Shown here one piece after another: positions 1 to 7,466 of a stretch of DNA of 36,273 nucleotides. Position numbers and translations under genes: made by a program. The DNA comes from Elusimicrobiota bacterium (GTDB lineage: Bacteria > Elusimicrobiota > Elusimicrobia > UBA1565), in assembly GCA_016212885.1 (NCBI GenBank), contig JACRDO010000156.1:1-36273 (forward strand), given 5' to 3'. The notes under the pieces were generated by a model, which saw nothing but the letters and a program-made list of their open reading frames with translations, was not told the DNA's origin and ran no database searches. How positions within the stretch are numbered: position 1 is the stretch's first letter; every line of letters begins with the position of its first letter.

Positions 1-732
1 AGGCGCGTTGCGGGCGCCGAGACCCCGATGCCGACCAGCCCGCCCGCGGCCACCAGCGTCGAGCCTCCGACCGAGAAGCCGTTGCCCGTCACAGACAGGG
101 TCGAGTTGCTCAAGGTGAGATGGCCGAGCATGGAGTCCCCCGCATTCAGCAGGAAGCCGCAGCCGCAGAAGGACCCGGTGGCGAAGGACACGAATATGCC
201 GGAGTTGATCCTGACCTTCAGCGCGCCGTCCCCCGTGGAATCGTAGTAAAGCCTGCCGGGCGCCTGCGCGGGCGGGCCGCCGAGGCTGGCCAGGGTGAGA
301 AAACCCGAGGCCGAGATCGTGCTCGCGAAGGCGTCGCCCACCTGCAGGTTCCCCCCGGAGACGTGGAGGCGCGTTGCGGGCGCCGAGACCCCGATGCCGA
401 CCAGCCCGCCCGCGGCCACCAGCGTCGAGCCTCCGACCGAGAAGCCGTTGCCCGTCACAGACAGCGTCGAGTTGCTCAAGGTGAGTTGGCCGAGCATGGT
501 GTCCCCCGCTTTCAGCAGGAAGCCGCCGCCGCCGATGGTCCCGGTGGCGATGGCGACGAATAGGCCGGAGTTCATCCGGATCTTGAGCGCGCCGTCGCCG
601 TTCGAGTCGTAATAGATGCGCCCGGTGGCCGGCGCAGGCTCCGAGGCGAGGCCGGGCAGGGTGAGGTAGCCCGACTCCGAGATCGTGGTGGCGTTGGCGT
701 CGCCCACCTGCAGGCTCCCGCCGGAGACGTGC
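1..732 (-). repeat. 366-bp in-frame tandem repeat in the fibre gene
   Basis: Bases 1-108 match 367-474 almost perfectly, and similarity continues with scattered changes through each 366-bp unit (122 codons). A more diverged third unit begins near 729. Each unit encodes the same order of motifs: LHVSGG, LQVGDA, a YYDS..GDGALK segment, LLKAGD, LTLSNSTLSV and VGIG. The near-identity indicates recent duplication or gene conversion, and the array may continue beyond the left edge. Confidence 0.9.
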
Positions 733-2168
733 AGGCGGGCGGAGGGGTTGGTTGTTCCGATTCCGACAGAGCCGCCGGACTTGAAGATCGCGACCACGTT
801 GGGCGTAAATACGGCGTTCGCCACCACGGGCCCGGCATTGGAGAAGAGGCTGATATCGTTCTGCCCCGGGATGGGGTAGTTGACCGCCAGACCGGCCGCT
901 CCGATGAGGGCGTTGGAGTTGGCGAAGAGGTAGCGGTTCCCGTTGACCACGTCAAAAGTCGTATAGGCGTTGCCTGCGAACAGGCCGCTCCCCCCTATGT
1001 TCGACGACATGTCCGCGTAGCCGAAGCCGGCCGACACCTGCCGCCTCGTCCAGTCCCCGGCGGTGAGCGAGGCGCCCGGAGAAGTGGTCCCGACCCCGAC
1101 CTTGCCGCCGGCCACCACCAGGGTCGAGCCGCCCACTGAGAAAGCGTCTCCGGTCACGGTAAGCGTTGAATTGCTGAGGGTCAAGGGCCCGGTCATCGCG
1201 TCTCCGCCCTTGGAAACCTTGCTGCTGTCCGTGCCGGTCAAGTTGGTCAAGCCCGCCCCATTGCCAACGAAGGATGCCGCCTCGATGGTGCCCGCGAGCG
1301 CGCTGATGCCTGAGCTGAGCTTGAGGCTGTAGCCGGAGGAATCCATGCCCGCGATGGTCAAGGTCGAGCCGGAGAGCGTGAGCGGCCCCGTCATGGCGTC
1401 GCCGGTCCGAACGAGGCGGGCGGTCATGTCCGCGGGCAGGTTCATGATTTTGGACTGGGCGATGCCCGCTGCGGCGGCGATCTGCGCGTCGGCGATGCCG
1501 CCAAGCTGCGCCAAAGGAACCCGTCCCGAGCCGTCGAGCAAGAGCAGCTTGTCCGGCGAGTTGAACGTATTCCCCTGCAGGGTGGCTGATGAAGACCTCA
1601 GCGTCAGGGCCGAACCGGCCGCGCCGTCCCCGGCGAACTGCGCTGGGTCCGCCAGGATGCTCATGACGCCCGCGGCCTGGGCGCTCGAGATGCTGAGCCA
1701 GGCCGCCCCGTTATGGTATTTGAGCTGGTTGACGGAGGTGTCGTACCAGAGATCTCCCGCGCCCGCGCTCGCCGGCACCGTGCCGGAGGAGGCGTACTGC
1801 TTGCCGGAGTGGAGCAGGGCGTTGAGCGCGTAGGCGCCTGCGCTCAGCTCCTCCCGCGGGGCGAGCGTGGTCCCGTCGATGACGACCTCGAGGTAGGGCG
1901 TCGTATGCTCCCAATCCACCCCGCTCGGCTCCAGGGTCACGAAAAACCTTCCGTTGGTGAAGGCAACCGGCGTGCTCGGGCTCGTATAGACGGGGTATCC
2001 CCCGGCCGCGGAGGTGTAGATCTTGAACACCAGGGTATGCGCGCCGTTCACCGGGATCCCGTTCTGGCGCAGATTGCCCTGGTAGGGCAGCTTGGCCGTG
2101 AACGCGGCCGCGGGGCGGACGTGCATCAAGAGAAGCAGGATGAAGCAGGTTTTCAGGATAGGTTTCAT
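1..2168 (-). CDS. Secreted tail-fibre-like repeat protein, C-terminus cut by window edge
   Basis: An uninterrupted minus-strand frame begins at ATG 2168 and is still open after 722 codons at base 1. Residues 1-23 look like a signal peptide (MKPILK, then a Leu-rich core ending in AAA). Residues 24-125 resemble the N-terminal module common in bacterial fibre proteins (YQGNLRQNG, then YLEVVIDGTTL and SAGAYALNA). The rest is Gly/Ser/Thr-rich with recurrent fibre motifs: GDAMTGPLTLS, FSVGGSTLVV, VGIGTT and LHVSGG. The last visible part is a tandem array of a 122-residue unit. Such proteins often end in an S74 intramolecular chaperone, which would lie outside the window. It starts 17 bases after the upstream gene and is the visible last gene of the 6672-1 operon. 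A surface-exposed trimeric fibre or adhesin is the likely role; this is inferred from motifs only. Confidence 0.82.
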   Translation of the reverse strand, partial: MKPILKTCFILLLLMHVRPAAAFTAKLPYQGNLRQNGIPVNGAHTLVFKIYTSAAGGYPVYTSPSTPVAFTNGRFFVTLEPSGVDWEHTTPYLEVVIDGTTLAPREELSAGAYALNALLHSGKQYASSGTVPASAGAGDLWYDTSVNQLKYHNGAAWLSISSAQAAGVMSILADPAQFAGDGAAGSALTLRSSSATLQGNTFNSPDKLLLLDGSGRVPLAQLGGIADAQIAAAAGIAQSKIMNLPADMTARLVRTGDAMTGPLTLSGSTLTIAGMDSSGYSLKLSSGISALAGTIEAASFVGNGAGLTNLTGTDSSKVSKGGDAMTGPLTLSNSTLTVTGDAFSVGGSTLVVAGGKVGVGTTSPGASLTAGDWTRRQVSAGFGYADMSSNIGGSGLFAGNAYTTFDVVNGNRYLFANSNALIGAAGLAVNYPIPGQNDISLFSNAGPVVANAVFTPNVVAIFKSGGSVGIGTTNPSARLHVSGGSLQVGDANATTISESGYLTLPGLASEPAPATGRIYYDSNGDGALKIRMNSGLFVAIATGTIGGGGFLLKAGDTMLGQLTLSNSTLSVTGNGFSVGGSTLVAAGGLVGIGVSAPATRLHVSGGNLQVGDAFASTISASGFLTLASLGGPPAQAPGRLYYDSTGDGALKVRINSGIFVSFATGSFCGCGFLLNAGDSMLGHLTLSNSTLSVTGNGFSVGGSTLVAAGGLVGIGVSAPATR

Positions 2169-2185
2169 GAGCTTGTCCCTCGAGA

Positions 2186-3217
2186 TCATCGTATGATCAT
2201 GAGCTTCCCGGATTTCTTATTCGAGCCGGACGCCGCGACCCAGATGTAGACGCCGCTTGCCACGTCGTGTCCGCCGTTCGTCCGGACGTCCCAGGATACG
2301 GTCCCCAGGTTCCCCGGCGGGATGTCCAGGCTCCGCACCAGCTCGCCCGCGATGTTGTAGATGCGGATACTGCCGTCGGTAGGCGTTTGCGCGAAGCGGA
2401 TGCCGTCGGTTTTGTTCCCCAGGGAGGGGTCCCCGCTGTTGGGGCTCCACGGCACCGGGAAGGCGTAGACGTTGGAGACGTCGCAGTCCGCGGCGCCGAT
2501 CAGGGCGTAGACATGGAGGACCTGGATGCGGCCGGAGACCGTCCTCGACGAAGCGTCCACCGATGAGTCGGGGACCTTGACCCACATGCCGCGCTGCTCA
2601 TCCAGCCTCCAGAGCCTCAGGGTCTTGGCGCGAACGGGCGGGCTCGTCCCATCCACGATGCCGTCGCCGGTGACGTCCGGGTACGAGATGCTCAGCGTCG
2701 CTGGGGCCGCCAGGGCCGCGTCCTGGAACGTTCCGTCGTCCTTCATCATGTTGATCTCGAGCACGCTCTGGGGCAGGAGCGTGAAATACGGCCCAAGGGT
2801 CGAGAGCCTCGACTGCGCCTCCTGGATCATCGGCGGCTGGATCCGGAACGGGGTGTCCTTGGGCGCGATGTTGATGTAGAAGTCGAAATCGTTCGCAGCC
2901 GCGTTCGCCGGGACCATGACCGAGCCTTTGCCTTCTTGGGCATCTACGAGATTGTTCACCGTATGCAGGTACAGGGCGGAATTCGAGGCGCCGGCCAGCA
3001 GGCTGAACTCTCCGCCGGAGACCACGCCCTCCGCCCCGCTCGACGCCGCGTCGCCGAATGTGCCGGAATAGAGGAGGAGGCCGCTTCCCCCCGATACGCC
3101 GGCGCCCGCGGCGAAAGCCGTCTCAACCAGCGTGAAGCTCGAGCCCGACATCTCGGCGGCGAGCGCGCCCGCGTCCGGAAGGGCCAGCAGGAGGAGCAGG
3201 AGCCGGGCGGCCTTCAT
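2186..3217 (-). CDS. Secreted protein with FlgD-Ig/type IX-like C-terminal domain
   Basis: This 343-residue protein starts with a signal peptide (MKAARLLLLLLALPDAGALA). The middle is a Gly/Ser-rich beta region followed by a segment with YPDVTGDGIVDG, which looks like a Ca-binding or dockerin-like loop. The last 90 residues carry FPVPWSPN, IRIYNIAGELVRSLDIP, a W-D pair, SGVYIWV and a terminal GKLMIIR. That order is typical of FlgD-Ig-like domains and of type A sorting domains used by the type IX secretion system. Its ATG overlaps the upstream TGA by four bases, so it is probably translationally coupled to the TPR gene. With PorV/PorQ two genes upstream, it is a candidate cargo of a PorV-dependent export route. 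Substrate and function are unknown. Confidence 0.75.
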   Translation of the reverse strand: MKAARLLLLLLALPDAGALAAEMSGSSFTLVETAFAAGAGVSGGSGLLLYSGTFGDAASSGAEGVVSGGEFSLLAGASNSALYLHTVNNLVDAQEGKGSVMVPANAAANDFDFYINIAPKDTPFRIQPPMIQEAQSRLSTLGPYFTLLPQSVLEINMMKDDGTFQDAALAAPATLSISYPDVTGDGIVDGTSPPVRAKTLRLWRLDEQRGMWVKVPDSSVDASSRTVSGRIQVLHVYALIGAADCDVSNVYAFPVPWSPNSGDPSLGNKTDGIRFAQTPTDGSIRIYNIAGELVRSLDIPPGNLGTVSWDVRTNGGHDVASGVYIWVAASGSNKKSGKLMIIR

Positions 3218-5151
3218 GGGGCCCTCGATTCAGGGCGCTGGAGGCGCTCGAGCGCGCTGCGCGCATAGGAATGATCGGGGTCAGCCTGCACCGCCTTCTC
3301 CATCTCGTCGCGCGCCCTCGCCATGTTGCCTGTGGCGTAGTAGGCCAGCCCCGCCTGATAGCGCGACTCAGCTTCTTCCCGGCGCTGCTGATCGCGCTGA
3401 CCGAGCGCATGGGTGGCCTCAAAGTAGCCTTCCTTGGCTCCGGGGTAGCGGGGGTCCAATTCGAGAAGCTCGTTGTAGGCGTCTATGGATTCCGCCAGCC
3501 TCCCGTCCTTCCTCAGGCGCGAGGCAAGCTCGAAGAGATGTTTCGCCCCCCGGTCCCGGAGCGCTTCCAGCGCGTTGCGGGCGTAGGGGTGATCGGGATC
3601 GGCCTGCACCGCTTTGCCCATCTCCTGGCGCGCCTTCTCAAGGTCCCCCGCGGCGTAGTAGGCCAGTCCCGCCTGATAGAGCGACTCGGCCTCCTGCCGG
3701 AGCTGCTGTTTGCGCCGCTCGAGCGCCTGGGTGGCTTGAAAGAAGCCCTCTTCCGCGCCAGGATAGCGCTGGTCCAGTTCTATTAGCTCGTGGAAGGCGG
3801 CGACGGATTCCTGCAGCCGGCCCTCCTTCCTGAGCCTTGCGGCGAGCTGGAATAGACGCTTGGCCCGCCTCTGCAGGATCATCCGCATATCGGACGGAGG
3901 CTTGGCTGCAACGGGAGGCGCCTTTGCCAGCTCCGGCTCTTTAGGCGGCTGAGGGCGATACTTGCCCAGGAGGGCGAGATAGTGGCGGATGACCTCCTCC
4001 GGCAGTTCGGAAGGCCTCCGGGGGGAGAGCAGGGCTTCCAGGAAGGCCCGGCGAGCACTCTTGCCGTTGTTCTCGTCTTGCGGCGAGATCAGGCTGTAGA
4101 AGTGCGCCGCGATGTAAAGGCGGGCCTCACCCTCGCTGCGGAAGTCCTTGCGGTCGAGCCGCGCCGCGATCTCCGCGCGCGCCCGCCCCAGGCCCTCCAC
4201 CGCGCCGCGGTGCATGGGATTCTCCTCCAGGACTCGCTGGTAGAAGTCCCAAGCTGAGAGCCAGCGCCTGTCCGCGCATGCGGCCTGCGCCCACGCGAGC
4301 AGGGCGTTCCAGCGCTCGGTCTTGATCCTTCCGGCCTCCAGGCCCGGCCCGATGGCCGCGCGGGTCTCCTCCTTCATCTTGCGCAGATTCCTGGCGCGTT
4401 CTTTCTTGAGCGCGTTCACGCTCGCCTGCAGGTAGGAGCGTGCCTGCATGTGATGATGGTTGAGGAAGAGGACTTCCATCATCGAATCCGCGCAGCGGCG
4501 CCAATCCCCCGCCCCGCAGGCGGCCTTGCCTTCGTCGAAGAGCCCGCCCAGGCTCTCGGGGCGCAGGAGCACCTCCGTCTCGGGCGCGGCGGGCCTTGGG
4601 CTGAGGCGAGCCTCCTTTCGGTCGAGCCGCGCCGCGATCTCCCTGCGCACCCGACTCAGGCCCTCGACCGCGCCGGCGTGCAGGGGATTCTCCTCCAGGA
4701 CCAGCTGGTAGAAATCCCGCGCGGAGAGCCAGCGCCTGTCCGCGCATGCGGCCTGCGCCCACGCGAGCAGGACGTTCCAGCGCTCGGTCTTGATCCTTCC
4801 GGCCTCCAGGCCCGGCCCGATGGCCGCGAGAGTCTCCTCCCTCATCTTGGCCAGGTTCTTGATCCGGTCCTTCTTGAGCGCGTCGGCGCTTGCCTGCAGG
4901 TAGGAGCGGGCCTGCATATGGTGGGGGTTGAGGAAGAGGACTTTCATCATAGAATCCGCGCAGCGGCGCCAATCCCCCGCCCCGCAGGCGGCCTTGCCTT
5001 CGTCGAAGAGTCCGCCGACGCTCTCGGGGCGCAGGAGCGCCTCCGTCTGAAGCGCGGCGGGCCTTAGGTTGAAGCGGGGAAACTGGGCTTCAGGGGGCTG
5101 CTGCGGCGCGGCCCACGCGGCGGCGCAGAGGAGCGAAAGCAGGAGCCTCAC
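3214..5151 (-). CDS. Secreted TPR protein with two internal tandem duplications
   Basis: This 645-residue protein begins with a short signal peptide (MRLLLSLLCAAAWA). Residues 36-180 and 192-336 are two near-identical copies of a helical module containing FDEGKAACGAGDWRRCADSM and the WAQAACADRRWLSA motif. After a Pro-rich linker (about 400-420), residues 430-531 and 536-637 form a second duplicated pair of classical TPRs (LYQAGLAYYAAGDLEKAR, then AVQADPDH). It overlaps the genes on both sides by ATGA and sits between PorV/PorQ and the sorting-domain protein. A periplasmic scaffold for the products of this operon is plausible but inferred. No enzyme motif is visible. Confidence 0.85.
   Translation of the reverse strand: MRLLLSLLCAAAWAAPQQPPEAQFPRFNLRPAALQTEALLRPESVGGLFDEGKAACGAGDWRRCADSMMKVLFLNPHHMQARSYLQASADALKKDRIKNLAKMREETLAAIGPGLEAGRIKTERWNVLLAWAQAACADRRWLSARDFYQLVLEENPLHAGAVEGLSRVRREIAARLDRKEARLSPRPAAPETEVLLRPESLGGLFDEGKAACGAGDWRRCADSMMEVLFLNHHHMQARSYLQASVNALKKERARNLRKMKEETRAAIGPGLEAGRIKTERWNALLAWAQAACADRRWLSAWDFYQRVLEENPMHRGAVEGLGRARAEIAARLDRKDFRSEGEARLYIAAHFYSLISPQDENNGKSARRAFLEALLSPRRPSELPEEVIRHYLALLGKYRPQPPKEPELAKAPPVAAKPPSDMRMILQRRAKRLFQLAARLRKEGRLQESVAAFHELIELDQRYPGAEEGFFQATQALERRKQQLRQEAESLYQAGLAYYAAGDLEKARQEMGKAVQADPDHPYARNALEALRDRGAKHLFELASRLRKDGRLAESIDAYNELLELDPRYPGAKEGYFEATHALGQRDQQRREEAESRYQAGLAYYATGNMARARDEMEKAVQADPDHSYARSALERLQRPESRAP
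4144..5046 (-). repeat. 468-bp tandem duplication inside the TPR gene
   Basis: Two copies (about 5046-4612 and 4578-4144) lie at a fixed offset of 468 bases (156 codons). A stretch of about 100 bases near 4261-4360 matches 4729-4828 with a single change, including third-codon positions. This points to recent duplication or conversion rather than selection on the protein alone. Confidence 0.88.
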
Positions 5152-6275
5152 GGCTTGACCCCCTCGCTGAGCTTGCCGTGGGCTTCTTTCAGCAGCTTCA
5201 CCGCGCGCTCGCTGCCCGGGTCCATCTGAAGGGCCCGGTTGATCTCCAGCACGGCTTCGTAGTAGCGCGCCTGGCGCATCATGTCCTCGGCCGCGTCCAG
5301 CACTTCCTTCGCGCTCTGGTGCGGCGCCTGGGGCGGCGCGCCGAATCTAATCGAGATGCCTGCGCGGTGGGTGTTCCCGAGCTCGCCGAAGCCGGCGAAG
5401 GAGTAATCCAACTGCACCAGGTGCAGGCGGACCCCGATGCCGGCCCTCAGGCCCATGCCTTCCTCCTGGCCCATCTTGTAGCCCAGGCGTACCGCCAGGG
5501 TCCTGCGGACCCAATACTCGGCCCCGAACGACGCCGCCAGGCGCGTGTCCCTGCCGTCGATCACGTCCAAGGCGATGGTGAGGGGGTCGTCCCAGAGTGT
5601 CTTTTGCACCGCGGCGCCCATGGACACCGTCGTTGGCAGTGGAGTGCCCTCGGAGACGAAGCGCATGGACGGACCCAGGTGGCGCACGGCGAGCCCGAGC
5701 CTCGCTCCGCGGGCCCAGTCCCCGAGCCAGCGCTCCCAGCCCTTGCTCAGAAGCCCCAGGTCCGCGCCCACGGTCTCGGCGCTGTTGCGCGCCAGGCGCT
5801 CCCGCACGTACTTCACATTGGTCCCAAGGCAGAGGCTTGGGGCCCCGTCGCCCGGCAGGGTGAAGGCCTTGGCCGCGGCCACTCCCGCGGCCAGATCGTC
5901 GGATGAGACGGTCCCGGTACGGACACCGTTGTTGTTGTAGCTGTCGAAAGGGCTCACCGCCAGGCGGGTCAGGTTGGCGCCCAGCGCGGCGCCCCCGGTC
6001 AAGGGATGGACGTAGGCCAGGTACTGCTGCTGGATCCCCTCGAAGTGCTGGTCGTGCATCAGCGCGAGCTCCGGGTGCTCCAGCTGCGCCAGCCCGGCCG
6101 GGTTCCAATAGCTCGCGTACGCGTCGTCCGCCACGGCTGTGTGCGTCTCGCCCATGCCGATGGCCCTCGGGCCCGCGCCCAGCTTGAGGAAAGTGGCGCC
6201 CGCGGTTCCGGGCTCGCCGGCCCTGGAGAGGGCGGGCGAGGCGGCGAGGAGGACGAGGAGGACGGCTCGGATCAT
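5148..6275 (-). CDS. PorV/PorQ family outer-membrane protein with C-terminal TPR-like tail
   Basis: This is a 375-residue protein with a signal peptide (MIRAVLLVLLAASPALS). The mature start carries the PorV/PorQ signature: FLKLGAGPRAIGMGET, then AVADDAYASYWNPAGLAQL. The body alternates amphipathic beta strands as in FadL/PorV barrels. The last 50 residues or so are a helical TPR-like tail (AAEDMMRQARYYEAVLEINR). In Bacteroidota PorV is the shuttle of type IX secretion; here the family also occurs without a recognised complete system. It overlaps the TPR gene by ATGA and starts 16 bases after the response-regulator gene. The family call is strong; a transport role is inference. Confidence 0.85.
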   Translation of the reverse strand: MIRAVLLVLLAASPALSRAGEPGTAGATFLKLGAGPRAIGMGETHTAVADDAYASYWNPAGLAQLEHPELALMHDQHFEGIQQQYLAYVHPLTGGAALGANLTRLAVSPFDSYNNNGVRTGTVSSDDLAAGVAAAKAFTLPGDGAPSLCLGTNVKYVRERLARNSAETVGADLGLLSKGWERWLGDWARGARLGLAVRHLGPSMRFVSEGTPLPTTVSMGAAVQKTLWDDPLTIALDVIDGRDTRLAASFGAEYWVRRTLAVRLGYKMGQEEGMGLRAGIGVRLHLVQLDYSFAGFGELGNTHRAGISIRFGAPPQAPHQSAKEVLDAAEDMMRQARYYEAVLEINRALQMDPGSERAVKLLKEAHGKLSEGVKP

Positions 6276-6291
6276 TGGGCTTGCGCTGCGC

Positions 6292-6672
6292 TCATGCGTC
6301 CAAGACGCGCAGGATCGCCTCCGTTTTGAGCATCAGCAATTTGAGGTCCACGGGCTTGGCCACGTAGTCGTCGGCCCCGGATTTGAGACCCTCGGCCTTG
6401 TCGAGCGGGCTCATGTGCGCGCCGGAGATCATGATGACCGGGATCTGGCGCAGAAGCTCGTCGCCTTTGAGGCTCTTGCAGACCTTCCAGCCGGTGGTCC
6501 CCGGAAGGCTGACGTCGAGGAGGATCATGTCCGGATGGACCGAGCGCGCCTTCTCCAAGGCTTTGGCGGGATCCGCAAGCGGCTCGAAGGTCCAGCCTTT
6601 GAGGCGGAAGAATATGCCGACCGCCTTCAATAGCTCGGCGTCGTCATCGATCATCAGCACGGTCCTAGGCAT
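6292..6672 (-). CDS. Single-domain CheY-like response regulator
   Basis: The protein is one receiver domain of 126 residues from the chosen ATG at 6672. An upstream GTG at 6681 is in frame but overlaps the Shine-Dalgarno AAGGAG (6686-6681), which is well placed eight bases before the ATG. Receiver hallmarks are all present, counted from the GTG: acidic DDD at 12-14, phospho-acceptor D56 in ILLDVSLPG, S86 and K109 in AKP. There is no output domain, so it should act by protein contact, perhaps with the kinase encoded at 7463-8893. It is the first gene of the PorV/TPR/fibre operon. Confidence 0.88.
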   Translation of the reverse strand: MPRTVLMIDDDAELLKAVGIFFRLKGWTFEPLADPAKALEKARSVHPDMILLDVSLPGTTGWKVCKSLKGDELLRQIPVIMISGAHMSPLDKAEGLKSGADDYVAKPVDLKLLMLKTEAILRVLDA

Positions 6673-6733
6673 GGTAGACACTCCTTAAGATAAGCGGAAG
6701 CGAATCACCAATAGGATGGCTTGCGGGGATTTC

Positions 6734-6754
6734 AAACCGGTTCCAAACCGGTTT
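6734..6754. promoter_or_regulatory. Candidate operator: AACCGGTT repeated at 11-bp spacing
   Basis: AAACCGGTT occurs at 6734-6742 and again at 6745-6753, a period of exactly one helical turn, in the 107-base gap between the OmpR-type regulator gene and the next operon. OmpR/PhoB regulators typically bind direct repeats with this spacing. The stretch is also a perfect 9-bp inverted repeat with a 3-base loop, but no T-run follows on either strand, so a terminator is less likely. A TATCTT at 6692-6687 could be the -10 element of the downstream operon. Confidence 0.4.
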
Positions 6755-6779
6755 CAGTCTTGTCTATTCTGCGCGGGAG

Positions 6780-7466
6780 CTATTTCTTGCGGAGGCGGTA
6801 GCCGAAGCCCGGCAGGGTTTCCAGGAGGAGGCCGGCTTCTCCCAGCTTGCGCCGGAGGCGGAAGAGGGTGAGGTCCACGACGCGGGGGCGCACAGCGGAG
6901 TCGTAGCCCCACACGGTTTCGAGCAGGCAGCTCCGCTTGATGACGCGCTCCGGCCGCCGCATGAAGGTCTCCAGGAGGGCGAATTCCTTCGGCGTCAGGC
7001 GGACCGCGCGGCCGCTCACCTGCGCGAGACCCTGCTCGCTGTCCACTCGGATGGGCCCGATCTCCAGGACGCTCTCCTGGCTGGGTGCGGAGCTTTGGTA
7101 GCGCCGCAGGAGGGCGCGCACGCGCCAGAGCAGCTCCGTCGGATGGAACGGCTTGGCCAGGAAATCGTCCGCCCCGCTCTTGAGGCCCGCCACGATCTCC
7201 GCCTTCCCCGCATTCGCGGAGACGAACAGAACGGGGATGCGCCGGGTGCGGGGGTCCGACTTCAGGATCCGGCAGGTTTCGAGTCCCCCGATCCCGGGGA
7301 GCTCGATGTCGAGGAGCACGCAGGAAGGAGCCCACTCGAAGGCGCACTCGAGGCAGCGCTCGCCCGAAGCCTCGAAGCGCAGGTCGAACTCTTCGGGAGC
7401 GAGCGCCAGCCGGTACGGCTTGCGCCCGGGGCCCTCAGGCTCCGTGATCAGCAGGCGGGCCTTCAT
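6780..7466 (-). CDS. OmpR-family response regulator (receiver plus winged helix)
   Basis: This 228-residue protein has a receiver domain (about 1-120) and a C-terminal winged-helix domain (about 133-226: RLTPKEFALLETFMRRP, VWGYDS, RVVDLTLFRLRRKLGE, GFGYRL). The phospho-acceptor D53 (LLDIELPG), S83 and K105 (AKPF) are in place. The usual acidic pair at the end of strand 1 is replaced: LLITEPEG carries E9-P10 where most members have DD, so Mg binding may be altered. The start overlaps the kinase stop by ATGA, so the two form one cotranscribed pair. The AACCGGTT repeats just downstream are its most likely visible target. Confidence 0.9.
   Translation of the reverse strand: MKARLLITEPEGPGRKPYRLALAPEEFDLRFEASGERCLECAFEWAPSCVLLDIELPGIGGLETCRILKSDPRTRRIPVLFVSANAGKAEIVAGLKSGADDFLAKPFHPTELLWRVRALLRRYQSSAPSQESVLEIGPIRVDSEQGLAQVSGRAVRLTPKEFALLETFMRRPERVIKRSCLLETVWGYDSAVRPRVVDLTLFRLRRKLGEAGLLLETLPGFGYRLRKK

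Noticed and set aside
1-732. Direct repeats that could suggest a CRISPR or satellite array
   Set aside because: The 366-bp units are in frame, vary as protein repeats and contain no unique spacers.
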